Assembly: GCF_039634365.2 (NCBI RefSeq)
Contig: NZ_CP155079.2
Location: 1 to 64,000 of the forward strand
DNA: 64,000 bases
From: Mucilaginibacter sp. PAMB04168
GTDB lineage: Bacteria; Bacteroidota; Bacteroidia; Sphingobacteriales; Sphingobacteriaceae
Direction of reading: 5' to 3'
Made by a program: the position numbers and the translations under genes. The notes under the pieces are model-generated. The model searched no databases. It worked only from the letters and a program-made list of their open reading frames with translations, and was not told the origin of the DNA. The stretch's first letter is position 1. Every line of letters starts with the position of its first letter. Positions 8,807 to 18,281 of this stretch are shown piece after piece.

Positions 8807-10420
8807 ATGAAGAAGAATCTCTTACTCGCCATATTCTCGGGACTTTTGCTTTGGATAGCATGGCCGCCTACATCGTATACTACCGTCCTTTTGTTTGTAG
8901 GATTGGTGCCCATGCTGGTGGCTATCGAAAACATCATTCAATCTAACGTAAAAAAGAAAGGTAGCTTTGTTTTTGCAACCACCTTTATTGGCTTTTTTAT
9001 CTGGAATAGCCTGTGTATCTACTGGGTTTATAATTCATTAAAAGCCATAGGGCCGCTTATTGCCATACCTATTACCTTAATACCCTATGCATTAGGGCCG
9101 CTATTAATGGCCGGCGCTTGCTGGCTTTACTTCAGGCTGCGTTTGGTTGCTCCACGTGGCTGGGCACTGGCCGCCCTGGTTTGCTTTTGGATTGGCTACG
9201 AGTACCTGCATCAAACCTGGGATTTGAAATTTCCGTGGATGACTTTGGGCAACGGGTTTGCCGTGAGCCATAAATGGATACAGTGGTACGAGTTTACAGG
9301 CGTATATGGCGGTACCATTTGGGTATGGCTATGTAACATCTTTTTGTTTTTGCTGTACAGCAGCTTGCGTGAGGCCCAACCACGCGCTTACCGGCTTAAA
9401 GTAATCATTGGCTTTGCCGTTTCGCTTATACTGCCGCTGGGCATTTCCTTAACCCGCTATTATAATTACCAGGAGCCCGAAAATCCATCGAACGTGGTGG
9501 TGGTGCAGCCTAACGTAGATCCTTACGCCAAGTTTAACCTGCCATCGTACCAAGAAATTAACAACCTTACGCATTTATCAGACTCCCTGGCGCAACCCAA
9601 TACCGAATATTTTATATGGCCGGAAACAGCCATAGCACAGGATGTAAATGAGGATAACTTTGTTGGAAGTGCGCAGTACCGCCAGGTGAGGCAGTTTTTA
9701 AATAAGTATAAGAACGGAAACCTGATAACCGGTATTTCCACTTACAAATTTTACCAGGATGCGCATACCCTAACCGCACGCCTGATGCCCGAAAGCAACC
9801 AATACTTTGATGTTTTTAACGCAGCCGTAAACATTGAAAACTCCGACAAGGTACAGTTCTACCATAAATCCAAACTAGTACCTGGGGCTGAGTTAATGCC
9901 GTTCGGCTCATCGTTAAGCTTTTTAAAGCCAGTGTTTGAACATTTGGGCGGCTCGGCCGGCGGTTATGGCAGTCAGCCCGAGGCCGACGTGTTTTATGCC
10001 CAAAGTGGCATAGGTGCCGATCCAGTAATTTGTTATGAAACCATTTGGGGAGACTGGGTAGCGCAGTCGGTACGTAAAGGCGCACAGTTTATTGCCATTA
10101 TTACCAACGATGGCTGGTGGGAAAATACATCAGGTAAAGACCAGCACCTGGATTATGCCAAGCTTCGCGCTATTGAAAACCGCCGCTGGGTTTGTCGCTC
10201 GGCCAACACCGGTATATCTGCCTTTATTAACCAGCGTGGTGATGTAGTGCAACAATCTGGCTGGTGGGTTAAAGCAGCCCTAAAACAAGACATCAACCTC
10301 AACTCCGACCTTACCTTCTATACCCAACACGGCGATTACCTGCCCAAAGCAGGCTGTGTTTTGGCATTTTTAGGCGTGTTGTGGATTGTATTCAGGCGTT
10401 TCAAGCCAGTAAGGCGATGA
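8807..10420 (+). CDS. lnt: Apolipoprotein N-acyltransferase
   Basis: Adds the third acyl chain to the N-terminal Cys of lipoproteins in the inner membrane. 537 residues from the ATG at 8807; a TTG three codons earlier (8798) is less likely because MKKNLLLAIFSG is a normal N-terminus. About six to seven membrane helices (residues 1-215) are followed by the nitrilase-fold domain: VVVVQPNVDP, the Glu in WPETAIA, the Lys in YHKSKLVPG, the Cys in VICYETIW, and a last helix at the C-terminus. The catalytic Glu-Lys-Cys triad is complete. It fits a genome that makes many lipoproteins, several of them in this window. Confidence 0.93.
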   Translation: MKKNLLLAIFSGLLLWIAWPPTSYTTVLLFVGLVPMLVAIENIIQSNVKKKGSFVFATTFIGFFIWNSLCIYWVYNSLKAIGPLIAIPITLIPYALGPLLMAGACWLYFRLRLVAPRGWALAALVCFWIGYEYLHQTWDLKFPWMTLGNGFAVSHKWIQWYEFTGVYGGTIWVWLCNIFLFLLYSSLREAQPRAYRLKVIIGFAVSLILPLGISLTRYYNYQEPENPSNVVVVQPNVDPYAKFNLPSYQEINNLTHLSDSLAQPNTEYFIWPETAIAQDVNEDNFVGSAQYRQVRQFLNKYKNGNLITGISTYKFYQDAHTLTARLMPESNQYFDVFNAAVNIENSDKVQFYHKSKLVPGAELMPFGSSLSFLKPVFEHLGGSAGGYGSQPEADVFYAQSGIGADPVICYETIWGDWVAQSVRKGAQFIAIITNDGWWENTSGKDQHLDYAKLRAIENRRWVCRSANTGISAFINQRGDVVQQSGWWVKAALKQDINLNSDLTFYTQHGDYLPKAGCVLAFLGVLWIVFRRFKPVRR

Positions 10421-10727
10421 GCAGGAAAAGAGCAAGTACCAAGATATTTTTACAAAAGCGAAATATTCAAATAAAAAGAAGCGAAAGGCTGCCAGCGTAC
10501 CCGGCCTGGAGTATGTTCTGTAACGCTGGCAGGAATTGTGCTACTCAGGCACTTTTGCTACTTTGAGACTATGCAAAAAAAAAGTAGCTACTCGGGCATT
10601 GAGGCGACGAAGTGAGTTTATTTAGTTCTTAAATTCTACCGGCACAAACTTAGGTCAATAGCACAGCAAGTAGGCTATCTTATGCGGGGGATTGCCACCC
10701 TATCGCTCATAATGACATACTTTATGT
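10421..10727. repeat. Gene-free stretch with inverted and direct repeats
   Basis: No gene is supportable here. Seen: an 8-base inverted repeat gccagcgt (10491-10498) / acgctggc (10523-10530); a second one, gctacttt (10557-10564) / aaagtagc (10581-10588), around an A-run; and an imperfect direct repeat gctactcaggca (10549-10560) / gctactcgggca (10586-10597). It may hold the lnt terminator or a degenerate intergenic repeat family member. The neighbours are convergent (lnt and the oxidoreductase gene). Confidence 0.4.
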
Positions 10728-12554
10728 TTAATTCACCAGCTTACCACTCAAATCAACCGTTCTTGCAAAAGGGTTTAAATATTTATTAGTAAGCACTGCA
10801 AACTCGCGGCGGGTAATAGGACGGTTGAGATCAAACGCCTGCTTAAACTTATAATTGGCTTGCCATTGTTTCTCCAGCGTACTGTTCAGCACTTTGGGCT
10901 CGGTAAGCGTAATTTCGCTGATAAAAGAAAGCAGGTTGCCAACGGTAAACTGCTCGGCTGGTTTGGCTTTGTTAAACCATAAGAACGCCCGGGTATAAAT
11001 CTCCTTAATTACCGGTTCTACCTCGGCAGTTAATACAAGGCTGTCGGGCTTAAACAGTACGGCTGCAGTTTTTCCATTTACCTGCTGTACGCCTTTCAAT
11101 AACCCGGTAGCGCCTACCTGTTGTATGGCCCTAAAATTAGGATCAGTTAGCGGAACGTCCGAAAACGGCATCAAATAACCTTTAAAATCCAGCACCTCAC
11201 CCTGTATGGTACGTACATTTAAATGCTTGGTTGTGGTTTTAAAAAAAGCGCAGTACGCAGCAACAGTACCTGCACCCTGCCCCAATACCATTTGTACCGA
11301 CGGATAAAAAGCGCTCGCATTAACCAGGTGCGTGGTTGACAAAGCTTTTTCGGTAACTAAAAGGTTCTCTGCATCAGGCAGCACAACGGTACCCAGCGGA
11401 ATGCTGTAAGCAGGAAACGGCGGGTAAGGTGTTTGTGGTCCGCGTTTATCAACAAAATGCTGACCCGGCGAGGCATCGCCCACGGCAATAGAGGTACGGT
11501 AGAGCTTGGAGCTGCGGTTGTAAGGGGTTAAAATATCATCCAGCACCATGCGTATCTGCCCCTTAGCGCGGCGATATTCGCGCATGTAGGGTATGGGCGG
11601 CAAGCCATCGGGCGTACCAAACTCATCGGTTACACTAAAGTTTTTTAATCCACCTACGGTTTGCAGGTAATAAATCAGTCCTAACACGCGCAAACGGGTT
11701 TCTTTATAATACTGTTCCCGGTTCTTAGGGTCGAGCAAATCAACTGAGGCTTTGTAGGAGTTAGCACACTCGCTCCATTTAATCATGTACTTATCATTGG
11801 GCAGCTTACCGCCTTGCACCATTTTGAGCAGGTCTTTACCTTTCAGGCAATCGTATTGAGCAGGGTCATAGCCCTCGGGCTTGGCTATGGTCTTATCGGC
11901 CGCACGGCCGTAATCTTTCAATATGGCGCACCAGGTAATATCCTGTATTACAGGCAAGGCATTTTCAGGAGCCAATTGCTCACCGGTATCCTTACGGCTA
12001 TCAAAACCGGTTATAAAAGAAACGCCGGCTTTGGCTGCCACATCGCCTGTGCCCGTGGCATCAATTAATACCTGAGCTTTAATGGTATTGGTTTTGCCTT
12101 TTTCGGTTATGGTTACTTCCCAGCCGGTGCCATTCTTTTTAACGGTGGTCCAGGGCGTGTTTAATTTTAGGGTAAGGTTTTTTACCGTATCGGTCATTTT
12201 CCGTAGAATAGCAGCACCGGTATAGGGCTCAAAGCGTAATACCGCATTGCGTGTGGTATCAAACCCAGGCGTTTTCATATAAAACTCCCGCACTTTTTTT
12301 CTGAATTCGCCCCATATACCCGACGGCAAATTGCGGTTAGCATCTACCACGCACATACCGCCCGACGTCATTTCGCCGCCCAGCCAGGGGCCAGGTTCCA
12401 CCAAGATGGTTTTTACTTTGCTGCGCGCACATTGTAAAGCTGCAGCCGTACCGCTGGCGCTGCCGCCTATAACCAGTACGTCGGTTTTAATGGTATCGGC
12501 ATAGGTATAGGATAGCCCTGAGCAAAGCAGGACGACAAGTAACTTTTTCAACAT
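10728..12554 (-). CDS. Secreted FAD-dependent oxidoreductase (FAD_oxidored type)
   Basis: 608 residues with a signal peptide (about 1-19, cut near YAD). A Rossmann dinucleotide motif follows at once: TDVLVIGGSASGTAAALQCA (residues 24-43), then the adenine-ribose Glu in VEPGPWLGGEMTSGG. DATGTGDVAAKAG in the middle and NLLVTEKALSTTH with QMVLGQGAGTVAA near the end match the FAD-dependent family often found beside glycan-use genes in Bacteroidota. The C-terminal 100 residues form a separate small domain. The substrate is unknown. Its start lies 54 bases from the divergent amidase gene, so the two may share a control region. Confidence 0.75.
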   Translation of the reverse strand: MLKKLLVVLLCSGLSYTYADTIKTDVLVIGGSASGTAAALQCARSKVKTILVEPGPWLGGEMTSGGMCVVDANRNLPSGIWGEFRKKVREFYMKTPGFDTTRNAVLRFEPYTGAAILRKMTDTVKNLTLKLNTPWTTVKKNGTGWEVTITEKGKTNTIKAQVLIDATGTGDVAAKAGVSFITGFDSRKDTGEQLAPENALPVIQDITWCAILKDYGRAADKTIAKPEGYDPAQYDCLKGKDLLKMVQGGKLPNDKYMIKWSECANSYKASVDLLDPKNREQYYKETRLRVLGLIYYLQTVGGLKNFSVTDEFGTPDGLPPIPYMREYRRAKGQIRMVLDDILTPYNRSSKLYRTSIAVGDASPGQHFVDKRGPQTPYPPFPAYSIPLGTVVLPDAENLLVTEKALSTTHLVNASAFYPSVQMVLGQGAGTVAAYCAFFKTTTKHLNVRTIQGEVLDFKGYLMPFSDVPLTDPNFRAIQQVGATGLLKGVQQVNGKTAAVLFKPDSLVLTAEVEPVIKEIYTRAFLWFNKAKPAEQFTVGNLLSFISEITLTEPKVLNSTLEKQWQANYKFKQAFDLNRPITRREFAVLTNKYLNPFARTVDLSGKLVN

Positions 12555-12608
12555 GTGGGGATTATATCAGGTTTTAAACGCTAAATTAGGGCAAACCATT
12601 TACTATAG

Positions 12609-14312
12609 ATGAAAAATTCTGTAACAAAATACGTTACGTTAGGCGCTGTTGGCGCTTTAAGCTTTATATCGGGTGCATTTGTGATCAAAACTTATGAGAG
12701 CGTACCCTTAACCGTAAGCATTATACAGGAAGCCGAAAAAATTATAGGCCAAAACTTTACCCCAGCCCAGGCCGACTCTATGCTGAATATGCTGAATGGC
12801 TTTAACAATTCTTATGAAAGCCTGCATAAACTAAATATGCCTAACAGCGTGGTGCCGGCACTAAACTTTAACCCTGTACCCGTAGGCTTTGTAAGCCCCG
12901 ATAGTAAGAACGGCTTTAAGCTGGATAAAACCACTGGTACTAAAATGCCAGCCGATAAGAACGAACTGGCATTTTACACCATACGCCAGCTGGCCGAGCT
13001 GCTGCGCACCAAACAGATAAGCAGTGTAGAGCTAACTACGTTTTTTATTGACCGGCTCAAGAAATACAACCCTATACTGCAATTTGCCGTTACCATTACC
13101 GAGCAGCATGCCTTAAAAAAAGCTGCCGAGGCCGATGCGGAGATCAAAGCCGGCCGTTATAGAGGTGTGTTGCACGGCATACCGTTTGGCGTTAAGGATT
13201 TACTGGCACAAAAAGATTATAAAACCACTTTTGGCTCGGTTGCCTATAAAGACCAGCAGCTTAACATTGATGCCACCGTAGTAAGCAAGCTGGAAGCGGC
13301 TGGCGGCATACTGGTAGCTAAAACCACCTTGGGCGAATTAGCCATGGGCGATGTATGGTTTGGCGGCAAAACTAAAAACCCCTGGGATATTACCCGGGGT
13401 TCCAGCGGCTCCTCGGCGGGTTCGGCATCGGCAGTGAGCGCAGGGTGTTTGCCTTATGCCATTGGGTCAGAAACCCTGGGCTCTATTGTATCGCCCTCTA
13501 CCGAATGTGGCGACACGGGTTTGCGGCCATCATTTGGCCGGGTAAGCAAGTATGGTGCTATGGCATTGAGCTGGAGTATGGATAAATTAGGCCCGATTGC
13601 CCGCAACGTGGAAGATGCCGCCCTAGTTTTTAACGCTATACAGGGTACCGACAGCAAAGACCTGAGCACTATTGCAGCTCCATTTAGCTATGACGGTACC
13701 ATAAAAACCTTAAAAGGCTATAAAATTGGTTATGTAAAAGCCGACTTTGACCGCGCCTATTTTGGTACCGGAGCCAACCGGCGCATGGTTCCAAACCATG
13801 CAACCGACTCGGCTACCTTAGTGAAACTGAAAGAACTGGGCGCAGAACTGGTGCCCATTGAGTATCCGCAAATGCCTGTAGGTGCCATGACGTTTATTCT
13901 AGACGCAGAAGCTGCTGCAGCGTTTCAGGAACTGGTACTATCGCACCGCGATGACCAGTTGGTACAGCAGCATAAAAATGCCTGGCCAAATATTTTCCGG
14001 GCATCACAATTTATATCGGCAGCCGAATATATACAGGCCAACCGGGCCCGCACCTTGCTCATTCAGAACTGGTACGAAAAGCTGGAAGGGCTTGACCTGT
14101 ACATCACACCCACATCGAGCACTAATTTGAGCATGACTAACCTTACCGGCAACCCTTGTGTGGTGGTACCTAATGGCTTCAATCAGCGTGGCCGGCCTAT
14201 GAGCATTACTTTTATGGGGCAGTTATTTGGTGAGGGCAAAATGCTGCAGGCAGCCAAAATTTACCAGGATGCTACCGATTTCCACAAAAAGCATCCATCT
14301 TTGAATTTCTAA
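12609..14312 (+). CDS. Amidase, amidase-signature family, membrane-anchored or secreted
   Basis: 567 residues. An N-terminal hydrophobic segment (about 10-28) suggests export or an anchor; about 90 further residues precede the amidase-signature domain. The Ser-cisSer-Lys centre is visible: Lys in GIPFGVKDLL, the glycine-serine loop GSSGSSAGSASAV, and the nucleophile Ser in GSETLGSIVSPS. This enzyme class hydrolyses amide bonds. GatA also belongs to this family, but the export signal and the absence of gatB or gatC argue against tRNA amidation. Substrate unknown. Divergent from the FAD oxidoreductase gene. Confidence 0.82.
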   Translation: MKNSVTKYVTLGAVGALSFISGAFVIKTYESVPLTVSIIQEAEKIIGQNFTPAQADSMLNMLNGFNNSYESLHKLNMPNSVVPALNFNPVPVGFVSPDSKNGFKLDKTTGTKMPADKNELAFYTIRQLAELLRTKQISSVELTTFFIDRLKKYNPILQFAVTITEQHALKKAAEADAEIKAGRYRGVLHGIPFGVKDLLAQKDYKTTFGSVAYKDQQLNIDATVVSKLEAAGGILVAKTTLGELAMGDVWFGGKTKNPWDITRGSSGSSAGSASAVSAGCLPYAIGSETLGSIVSPSTECGDTGLRPSFGRVSKYGAMALSWSMDKLGPIARNVEDAALVFNAIQGTDSKDLSTIAAPFSYDGTIKTLKGYKIGYVKADFDRAYFGTGANRRMVPNHATDSATLVKLKELGAELVPIEYPQMPVGAMTFILDAEAAAAFQELVLSHRDDQLVQQHKNAWPNIFRASQFISAAEYIQANRARTLLIQNWYEKLEGLDLYITPTSSTNLSMTNLTGNPCVVVPNGFNQRGRPMSITFMGQLFGEGKMLQAAKIYQDATDFHKKHPSLNF

Positions 14313-14335
14313 AACGCAGATTCAGAATAACAATC

Positions 14336-14420
14336 TGTCATTTCGAGTTATAGCGAGAACTCTTTTCTAAGCGATAAACTAATTCGTTCGGAAAGCGCTC
14401 TACTGTCGTTCGAGATGACA
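14336..14420. repeat. Palindromic intergenic repeat, copy 1
   Basis: About 85 bases bounded by tgtcatttcgag on the left and, as its inverse, gttcgagatgaca on the right, with tagcgagaactc inside. A diverged second copy is at 35041-35126. The form (TGTCAT-TTCGAG, AGCGAGAA-TCT, TCGTTCGA-ATGACA) is a REP-like family I recognise from Bacteroidota intergenic regions. It sits between the amidase and YfiT-like genes. Confidence 0.7.
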
Positions 14421-14435
14421 CGTACGTATTAACAT

Positions 14436-14981
14436 ATGACAACTACAAGCCTAACCGACGAACAACTACGCTATCCAATTGGTAAGTTCCAAAAACCTGA
14501 AGCCTATACATCTGAACTTTTACAGGAAGCCATACAAACTATTAAAACCTTACCCGCCCGACTGCGTGCTGAGGTGATTAAGTTAAATGCCGATCAGTTA
14601 AACACCACTTACCGCCCCGGTGGCTGGACACTGAAGCAAGTGGTACATCACCTGGCCGACAGCCACATGAACGCCCTGATGCGTATTAAACTGGCCTTAA
14701 CGGAAGAGAATCCATCCATTAAACCTTACAGCGAAGCCGGCTGGGCCATGCAGGCCGATTATAACCTGCCCATCGAGGCATCAATAAAATCGCTAGAAGG
14801 CATTCATCAGCATATGGTAGCCTTGTTTGAAAGCTTTACAGAGAATGAATGGCCGCGTACCTTTTTGCACCCGGAGCGGGGCGTTACCTACACCATCCAA
14901 ATGTCGGCAGCGATGTATGCCTGGCACAGCAACCACCACCTGGCGCATATTACCCAAACCATGAAACAGTGGGGTTTGTAG
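14436..14981 (+). CDS. DinB/YfiT-family putative metal-dependent hydrolase or thiol transferase
   Basis: 181 residues, a DinB-like four-helix bundle. LRYPIGKFQKPEAYT at the start, the His in VVHHLADSHMNALMR (about residue 70) and the C-terminal WHSNHHLAHI (about 167) give the three metal-binding His typical of the YfiT group. In Bacillus, relatives include bacillithiol S-transferases; whether this host makes bacillithiol cannot be seen here. A REP-like repeat lies directly upstream, and a convergent hairpin separates it from the metal cluster. Confidence 0.8.
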   Translation: MTTTSLTDEQLRYPIGKFQKPEAYTSELLQEAIQTIKTLPARLRAEVIKLNADQLNTTYRPGGWTLKQVVHHLADSHMNALMRIKLALTEENPSIKPYSEAGWAMQADYNLPIEASIKSLEGIHQHMVALFESFTENEWPRTFLHPERGVTYTIQMSAAMYAWHSNHHLAHITQTMKQWGL

Positions 14982-15013
14982 TTATATAGCGGTATTTTGG
15001 ATAAAAATACAGA

Positions 15014-15060
15014 CAAAGTTAACCGCCATACAGGCAATAATGTACTGCGGTTAACTTTGC
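15014..15060. terminator. Bidirectional hairpin between convergent genes
   Basis: Perfect 13-base inverted repeat caaagttaaccgc (15014-15026) / gcggttaactttg (15047-15059) with a 20-base loop, halfway between the ends of the YfiT-like gene and the metal-cluster outer-membrane gene. Only weak T-runs follow, so terminator function is inferred from position. Confidence 0.6.
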
Positions 15061-15077
15061 AGTTTAATCAGTAACGC

Positions 15078-16475
15078 TTACATTTTCACCCCTACGTTAT
15101 GCTGATGCTTTCCCATCATCATTTTCATCAGTGATGGATTGATGCGGATGTACACCTCAAAACCAACCGGCGTGCTGCCATACAAGGGCTTTAGTGCCGA
15201 AGGCGAAACGTTAAGCGTTGCTTGCGCGCCAATACGCAAATCGGTGTTTTTTACCTGTGCAACAATGCGGTTAGCGCCAAGGGTCACAGCATTGATGTTA
15301 AAGTTGGGGTTATTCGGGAAGCCGCTCAGCAGATCCAGTTCATCTGCATTTTTGCGTACGTAAGTATAACTGCCGTAAACAGCCGTTTTATGTAGCTGCA
15401 AATTGCTCTCTAATACAGCAGTTGGTAAGGTACCATGCTGATCACCAGTGTTTTGCCCGTATACCAACGATGCACTGAAATGACTGTCCTCACTCAGTTT
15501 TTTAGCATACAGGGCTGATGCCGTAAATAGTTTTACGTCATGATCTGGCTCTAATGATTCGGGGCTTTTAATCCACCCATGCGATACCTGCAAGGCCCAG
15601 CTTTTGGAGGGATTGTAGGATAAACGCATGGAATAGGAATCAAACTTAGGGGCATCAAATCCATAGCGCTCTTCATCCGGCTCGCGGCCTTTAAAGGTTG
15701 AGCCTTCTATTTTTACGTTCTTGTACCTAAAACCAAGCGTTGCTACGCCGAAAGTAATGTGCGTGGCATCGGCATAATGGTGCTGCAAAGGTGCGTCGGG
15801 GTTGTTAGTGGCCGACAGCCGGTGCATAAACACGGGCGGGCCTAAAGCCGGTTCGGCCGGATAACCTACTGAAACGTACACATCGGTATTTTGAGCAATG
15901 CGCTGTGCGTAAGAAACGTTCAGCTCGGCAAACAGATCATGCGGATGCTGACGGTCGACCAGTTTTTGGCCTTTATAGGATTCTCCGGTTTGATACAGGA
16001 GTGGATATCCGTCAAGTCCAACCGTAAACGGATCGAACGAGATCATGGCGTTAGCCGAGAATAAGCCGTTTTTGCCCACTTTGCGCTGCGTCATGCCCAT
16101 GAGCCAGTTGGGAGCATCAAACTCGTGACCGCCACGGCCGCTTTTGTTAAAGATATCCTGGTTGGTATACCTAGCAAACACGTTGCCATGTACCATGCTC
16201 ATCCACTTTTTGCCGTGTATCATATAGCCGTAAACAGGTGTTTCATCGGGTACCCATGAGGTACCGGATCCGTTGCGGCTCATGGGCAAGTCGCGCGATA
16301 GCTGGCTGCTCATCATCATTTGCATACCGGTATCGGTACTGGCGTGGTTTTTTGACTGATTGTTTTGCATACGGTGCTGGTTGTGCGCCGTACTGTCCAT
16401 CTGCATGTGGTTATGCTGCGCATAGCCAATGGTGCCGCTCGAAATGAGCAGCACCATTATTATATAGGTTTTCAT
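15078..16475 (-). CDS. Outer-membrane beta-barrel-like protein with His/Met-rich N-terminus (metal cluster)
   Basis: 465 residues with a signal peptide (cut after GYAQ). The mature N-terminus (about 20-60) is very rich in His, Met, Asn and Gln (HNHMQMDSTAHNQHRMQNNQ), followed by another Met run (MQMMMSS). Such stretches bind Cu(I) or Cu(II). The rest has alternating strands with many Tyr, Ser and Gly and ends in a short His/Met patch (MMMGKHQHNVGVKM), consistent with an outer-membrane barrel. It is the last gene of a leftward cluster with a heavy-metal-domain protein and a HYC_CC_PP protein, so copper handling is the likely role. The exact function is unknown. Confidence 0.6.
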   Translation of the reverse strand: MKTYIIMVLLISSGTIGYAQHNHMQMDSTAHNQHRMQNNQSKNHASTDTGMQMMMSSQLSRDLPMSRNGSGTSWVPDETPVYGYMIHGKKWMSMVHGNVFARYTNQDIFNKSGRGGHEFDAPNWLMGMTQRKVGKNGLFSANAMISFDPFTVGLDGYPLLYQTGESYKGQKLVDRQHPHDLFAELNVSYAQRIAQNTDVYVSVGYPAEPALGPPVFMHRLSATNNPDAPLQHHYADATHITFGVATLGFRYKNVKIEGSTFKGREPDEERYGFDAPKFDSYSMRLSYNPSKSWALQVSHGWIKSPESLEPDHDVKLFTASALYAKKLSEDSHFSASLVYGQNTGDQHGTLPTAVLESNLQLHKTAVYGSYTYVRKNADELDLLSGFPNNPNFNINAVTLGANRIVAQVKNTDLRIGAQATLNVSPSALKPLYGSTPVGFEVYIRINPSLMKMMMGKHQHNVGVKM

Positions 16476-16487
16476 GGTAATGTTTAA

Positions 16488-17288
16488 TTAAAACAGATTA
16501 AAGATGTTGTACTCCACCCTTACCAGGTACATGTTTTGCGTATTGCGCACCATGCGGTTAACTAAGGGTGTACGGTATGATAGATCGACCCGGAGTACGC
16601 TATTAAAAATAAACTGTATTGCAGGCGCAATATCCAGGTAATGTTGCCCTTTGCCCGGATTTGCTTTGCCCAGCAACTCGGCGTATAAGTTAATGTTGGT
16701 TTGCTCGTAGTTGGTATACTGCTTAGGGAACAGCAGGTAGCCGGCAGATAAGCTATACCCCACACTGTTTGGGTTAACAGGCACATAGCCACCACGGTTC
16801 TCAAAAGCGCGGAGGTAACTTACCGAGCCTGATAAAGCCAGTTTATGTAAAAGTTGCGTAGCCACCAAACCACCCTGCACGCCGGTGTTGTCGCCCTCGA
16901 GTGAGATCTCCTGGTTAGGCACAGGGTTGCTGATGCTCGACGCCTTGGCAAAAGCCGCCATACGGAAATGGCGCTGCACGGTATCGGCCGAGTAAAAGCG
17001 GTACTTGGCATAAGCACTCAGGCCTTCAAAGCGCTGCTTGTCCTGATAAAAGTTAGAGAGGTAAACAGAACTGTGCAGCATGAGATATTTGCTCGCCCCG
17101 TACATCACTTCAAGCGTGCTGCGGTTTCTAAAATCGGGCTTAAAATAACCTTGATTTTCGGTCCGGATGCCCAAAGAATTGGTGGCCATGTTACTGGCAG
17201 GCTCTGTATTCACATAGAGTTCCTGCGCCTGGCTTACGCATACCCCCGCCAGCCAACCCAGCAAGATTAGTGTTAAATGCTTTATCAT
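16488..17288 (-). CDS. Secreted or outer-membrane protein of the metal cluster, function unknown
   Basis: 266 residues with a signal peptide (about 1-21, cut after SQAQ). The mature part has many short amphipathic strands with aromatic ends (YLMLHSSVYLSNFY, NINLYAELLG) and finishes RVEYNIFNLF with a terminal Phe, a common feature of outer-membrane barrels. I do not recognise a named family. It lies 12 bases upstream of the His/Met-rich protein and 11 bases downstream of the heavy-metal-domain gene, all leftward, so it probably belongs to the same metal-responsive operon. Confidence 0.6.
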   Translation of the reverse strand: MIKHLTLILLGWLAGVCVSQAQELYVNTEPASNMATNSLGIRTENQGYFKPDFRNRSTLEVMYGASKYLMLHSSVYLSNFYQDKQRFEGLSAYAKYRFYSADTVQRHFRMAAFAKASSISNPVPNQEISLEGDNTGVQGGLVATQLLHKLALSGSVSYLRAFENRGGYVPVNPNSVGYSLSAGYLLFPKQYTNYEQTNINLYAELLGKANPGKGQHYLDIAPAIQFIFNSVLRVDLSYRTPLVNRMVRNTQNMYLVRVEYNIFNLF

Positions 17289-17299
17289 GATGGTTGGTT

Positions 17300-17797
17300 T
17301 TATATAACCAGGTGATAAGTCTTGTTGCCGCCATTGGCAATAATAACCGGGCTATACTTTTTTACTACGGCAGGCGCTGCAAAACCTTTATTAACTACCG
17401 TTACGGCAACTTGCCCGTCCAGATCCTTTTTGGTATCGTTCATGATATGAAAGGTATCGCCGGCATAACTAAACGTATTGTTATTATTCAGCTTTAACTT
17501 GTCAAAATCAAGCGTGGCTTTCAGTTGGTTTATAGCAAACCCTGCTCCCTGCACTTTTTTGCTCATCTTTTCTAAATCAACAGGGGTGTTGGCTTTAAAG
17601 GTGATAGTAAATAAGTTACGGTTAAGGTCGGTTTTAATATCGCCAACGAACGGCAGTGTACGTAATGATTTTTCGGTAGCTTTTGAGCACATAGAGCAGG
17701 TAAGCCCGCTAACTTGCAGCTCGGCTTTAACAAACTGGGCTTTAGCAATACCCACAGAGATAGCCATTAAGGCTATAAATATTTTAATAGTTTTCAT
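17300..17797 (-). CDS. Periplasmic heavy-metal-associated (HMA) domain protein
   Basis: 165 residues from the ATG at 17797, chosen because MKTIKIFIALMAISVGIAKA is a clean signal peptide; a longer frame begins 19 codons upstream. The mature start VKAELQVSGLTCSMCSKATE carries the CxxC metal site of HMA domains, which bind Cu(I) or similar soft metals, followed by the usual beta-alpha-beta pattern to about residue 85. The C-terminal half (Asn-rich NNNNTFSYAGDTFH and on) has no recognised domain. It sits between the HYC_CC_PP gene and two outer-membrane proteins, supporting a copper-binding shuttle role. Confidence 0.75.
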   Translation of the reverse strand: MKTIKIFIALMAISVGIAKAQFVKAELQVSGLTCSMCSKATEKSLRTLPFVGDIKTDLNRNLFTITFKANTPVDLEKMSKKVQGAGFAINQLKATLDFDKLKLNNNNTFSYAGDTFHIMNDTKKDLDGQVAVTVVNKGFAAPAVVKKYSPVIIANGGNKTYHLVI

Positions 17798-17881
17798 GGA
17801 AATGATCAGATAAAAAATTGTACAAAAAAGTAAAAGCATAAGCCAGGTGGCCATGCTTAAGCATGATACAATAATTACTGA

Positions 17882-18277
17882 TCAGAGACGGAAAGTGCAG
17901 TTTTTTAGGAATGTAGCAACCTTACTGGTAGGCTTGTTTTCGGGCGGACCACGGTCAAAAAACTTTTCGAGCAGTGCTTTCTGTGCCGAAAATACAAAAT
18001 CTTCAAAAGGCAGCTTGGGTATCTCAAAGGCAAACAGTTTAGCCAGCAAAGAGGCTTCCTGCTCGGCCTGATGAACATCTTTAACCTTTACATCAACCTT
18101 GTGGTTTTTGCAGCAGTTCATCTTCATGCCACAGGTTTCGGCTTTGGCTTCCTTAACCGGGGCTGTTATTTTAACCGACGCTACTTTGGTACCGCAATAA
18201 TGTAAGTTCAGGGCAAAGCCTAACACCGTTATGGTGTATAATATGGCTAAACTTAATGCTCCCGACCTTTTAAACAT
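17882..18277 (-). CDS. HYC_CC_PP family protein (Bacteroidota metal-linked small protein)
   Basis: 131 residues. A hydrophobic N-terminal segment (about 7-25) leads straight into LHYCG, then Cys-rich CGMKMNCCKNH (about 48-58), and a late RGPPENKP. These three motifs (HYC, CC, PP) name a small Bacteroidota family commonly met beside HMA-domain and copper genes. Conserved Cys and His suggest metal binding or sensing. It is the first gene of the leftward cluster. A strong promoter match ends only four bases before its start codon, so its message should have almost no leader. Confidence 0.75.
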   Translation of the reverse strand: MFKRSGALSLAILYTITVLGFALNLHYCGTKVASVKITAPVKEAKAETCGMKMNCCKNHKVDVKVKDVHQAEQEASLLAKLFAFEIPKLPFEDFVFSAQKALLEKFFDRGPPENKPTSKVATFLKNCTFRL

Positions 18278-18281
18278 ACCG

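Noticed and set aside
9151..9166. A third parS-like site in lnt (ctccacgtggct)
   Set aside because: Only the central CCACGTGG fits; the outer bases do not.
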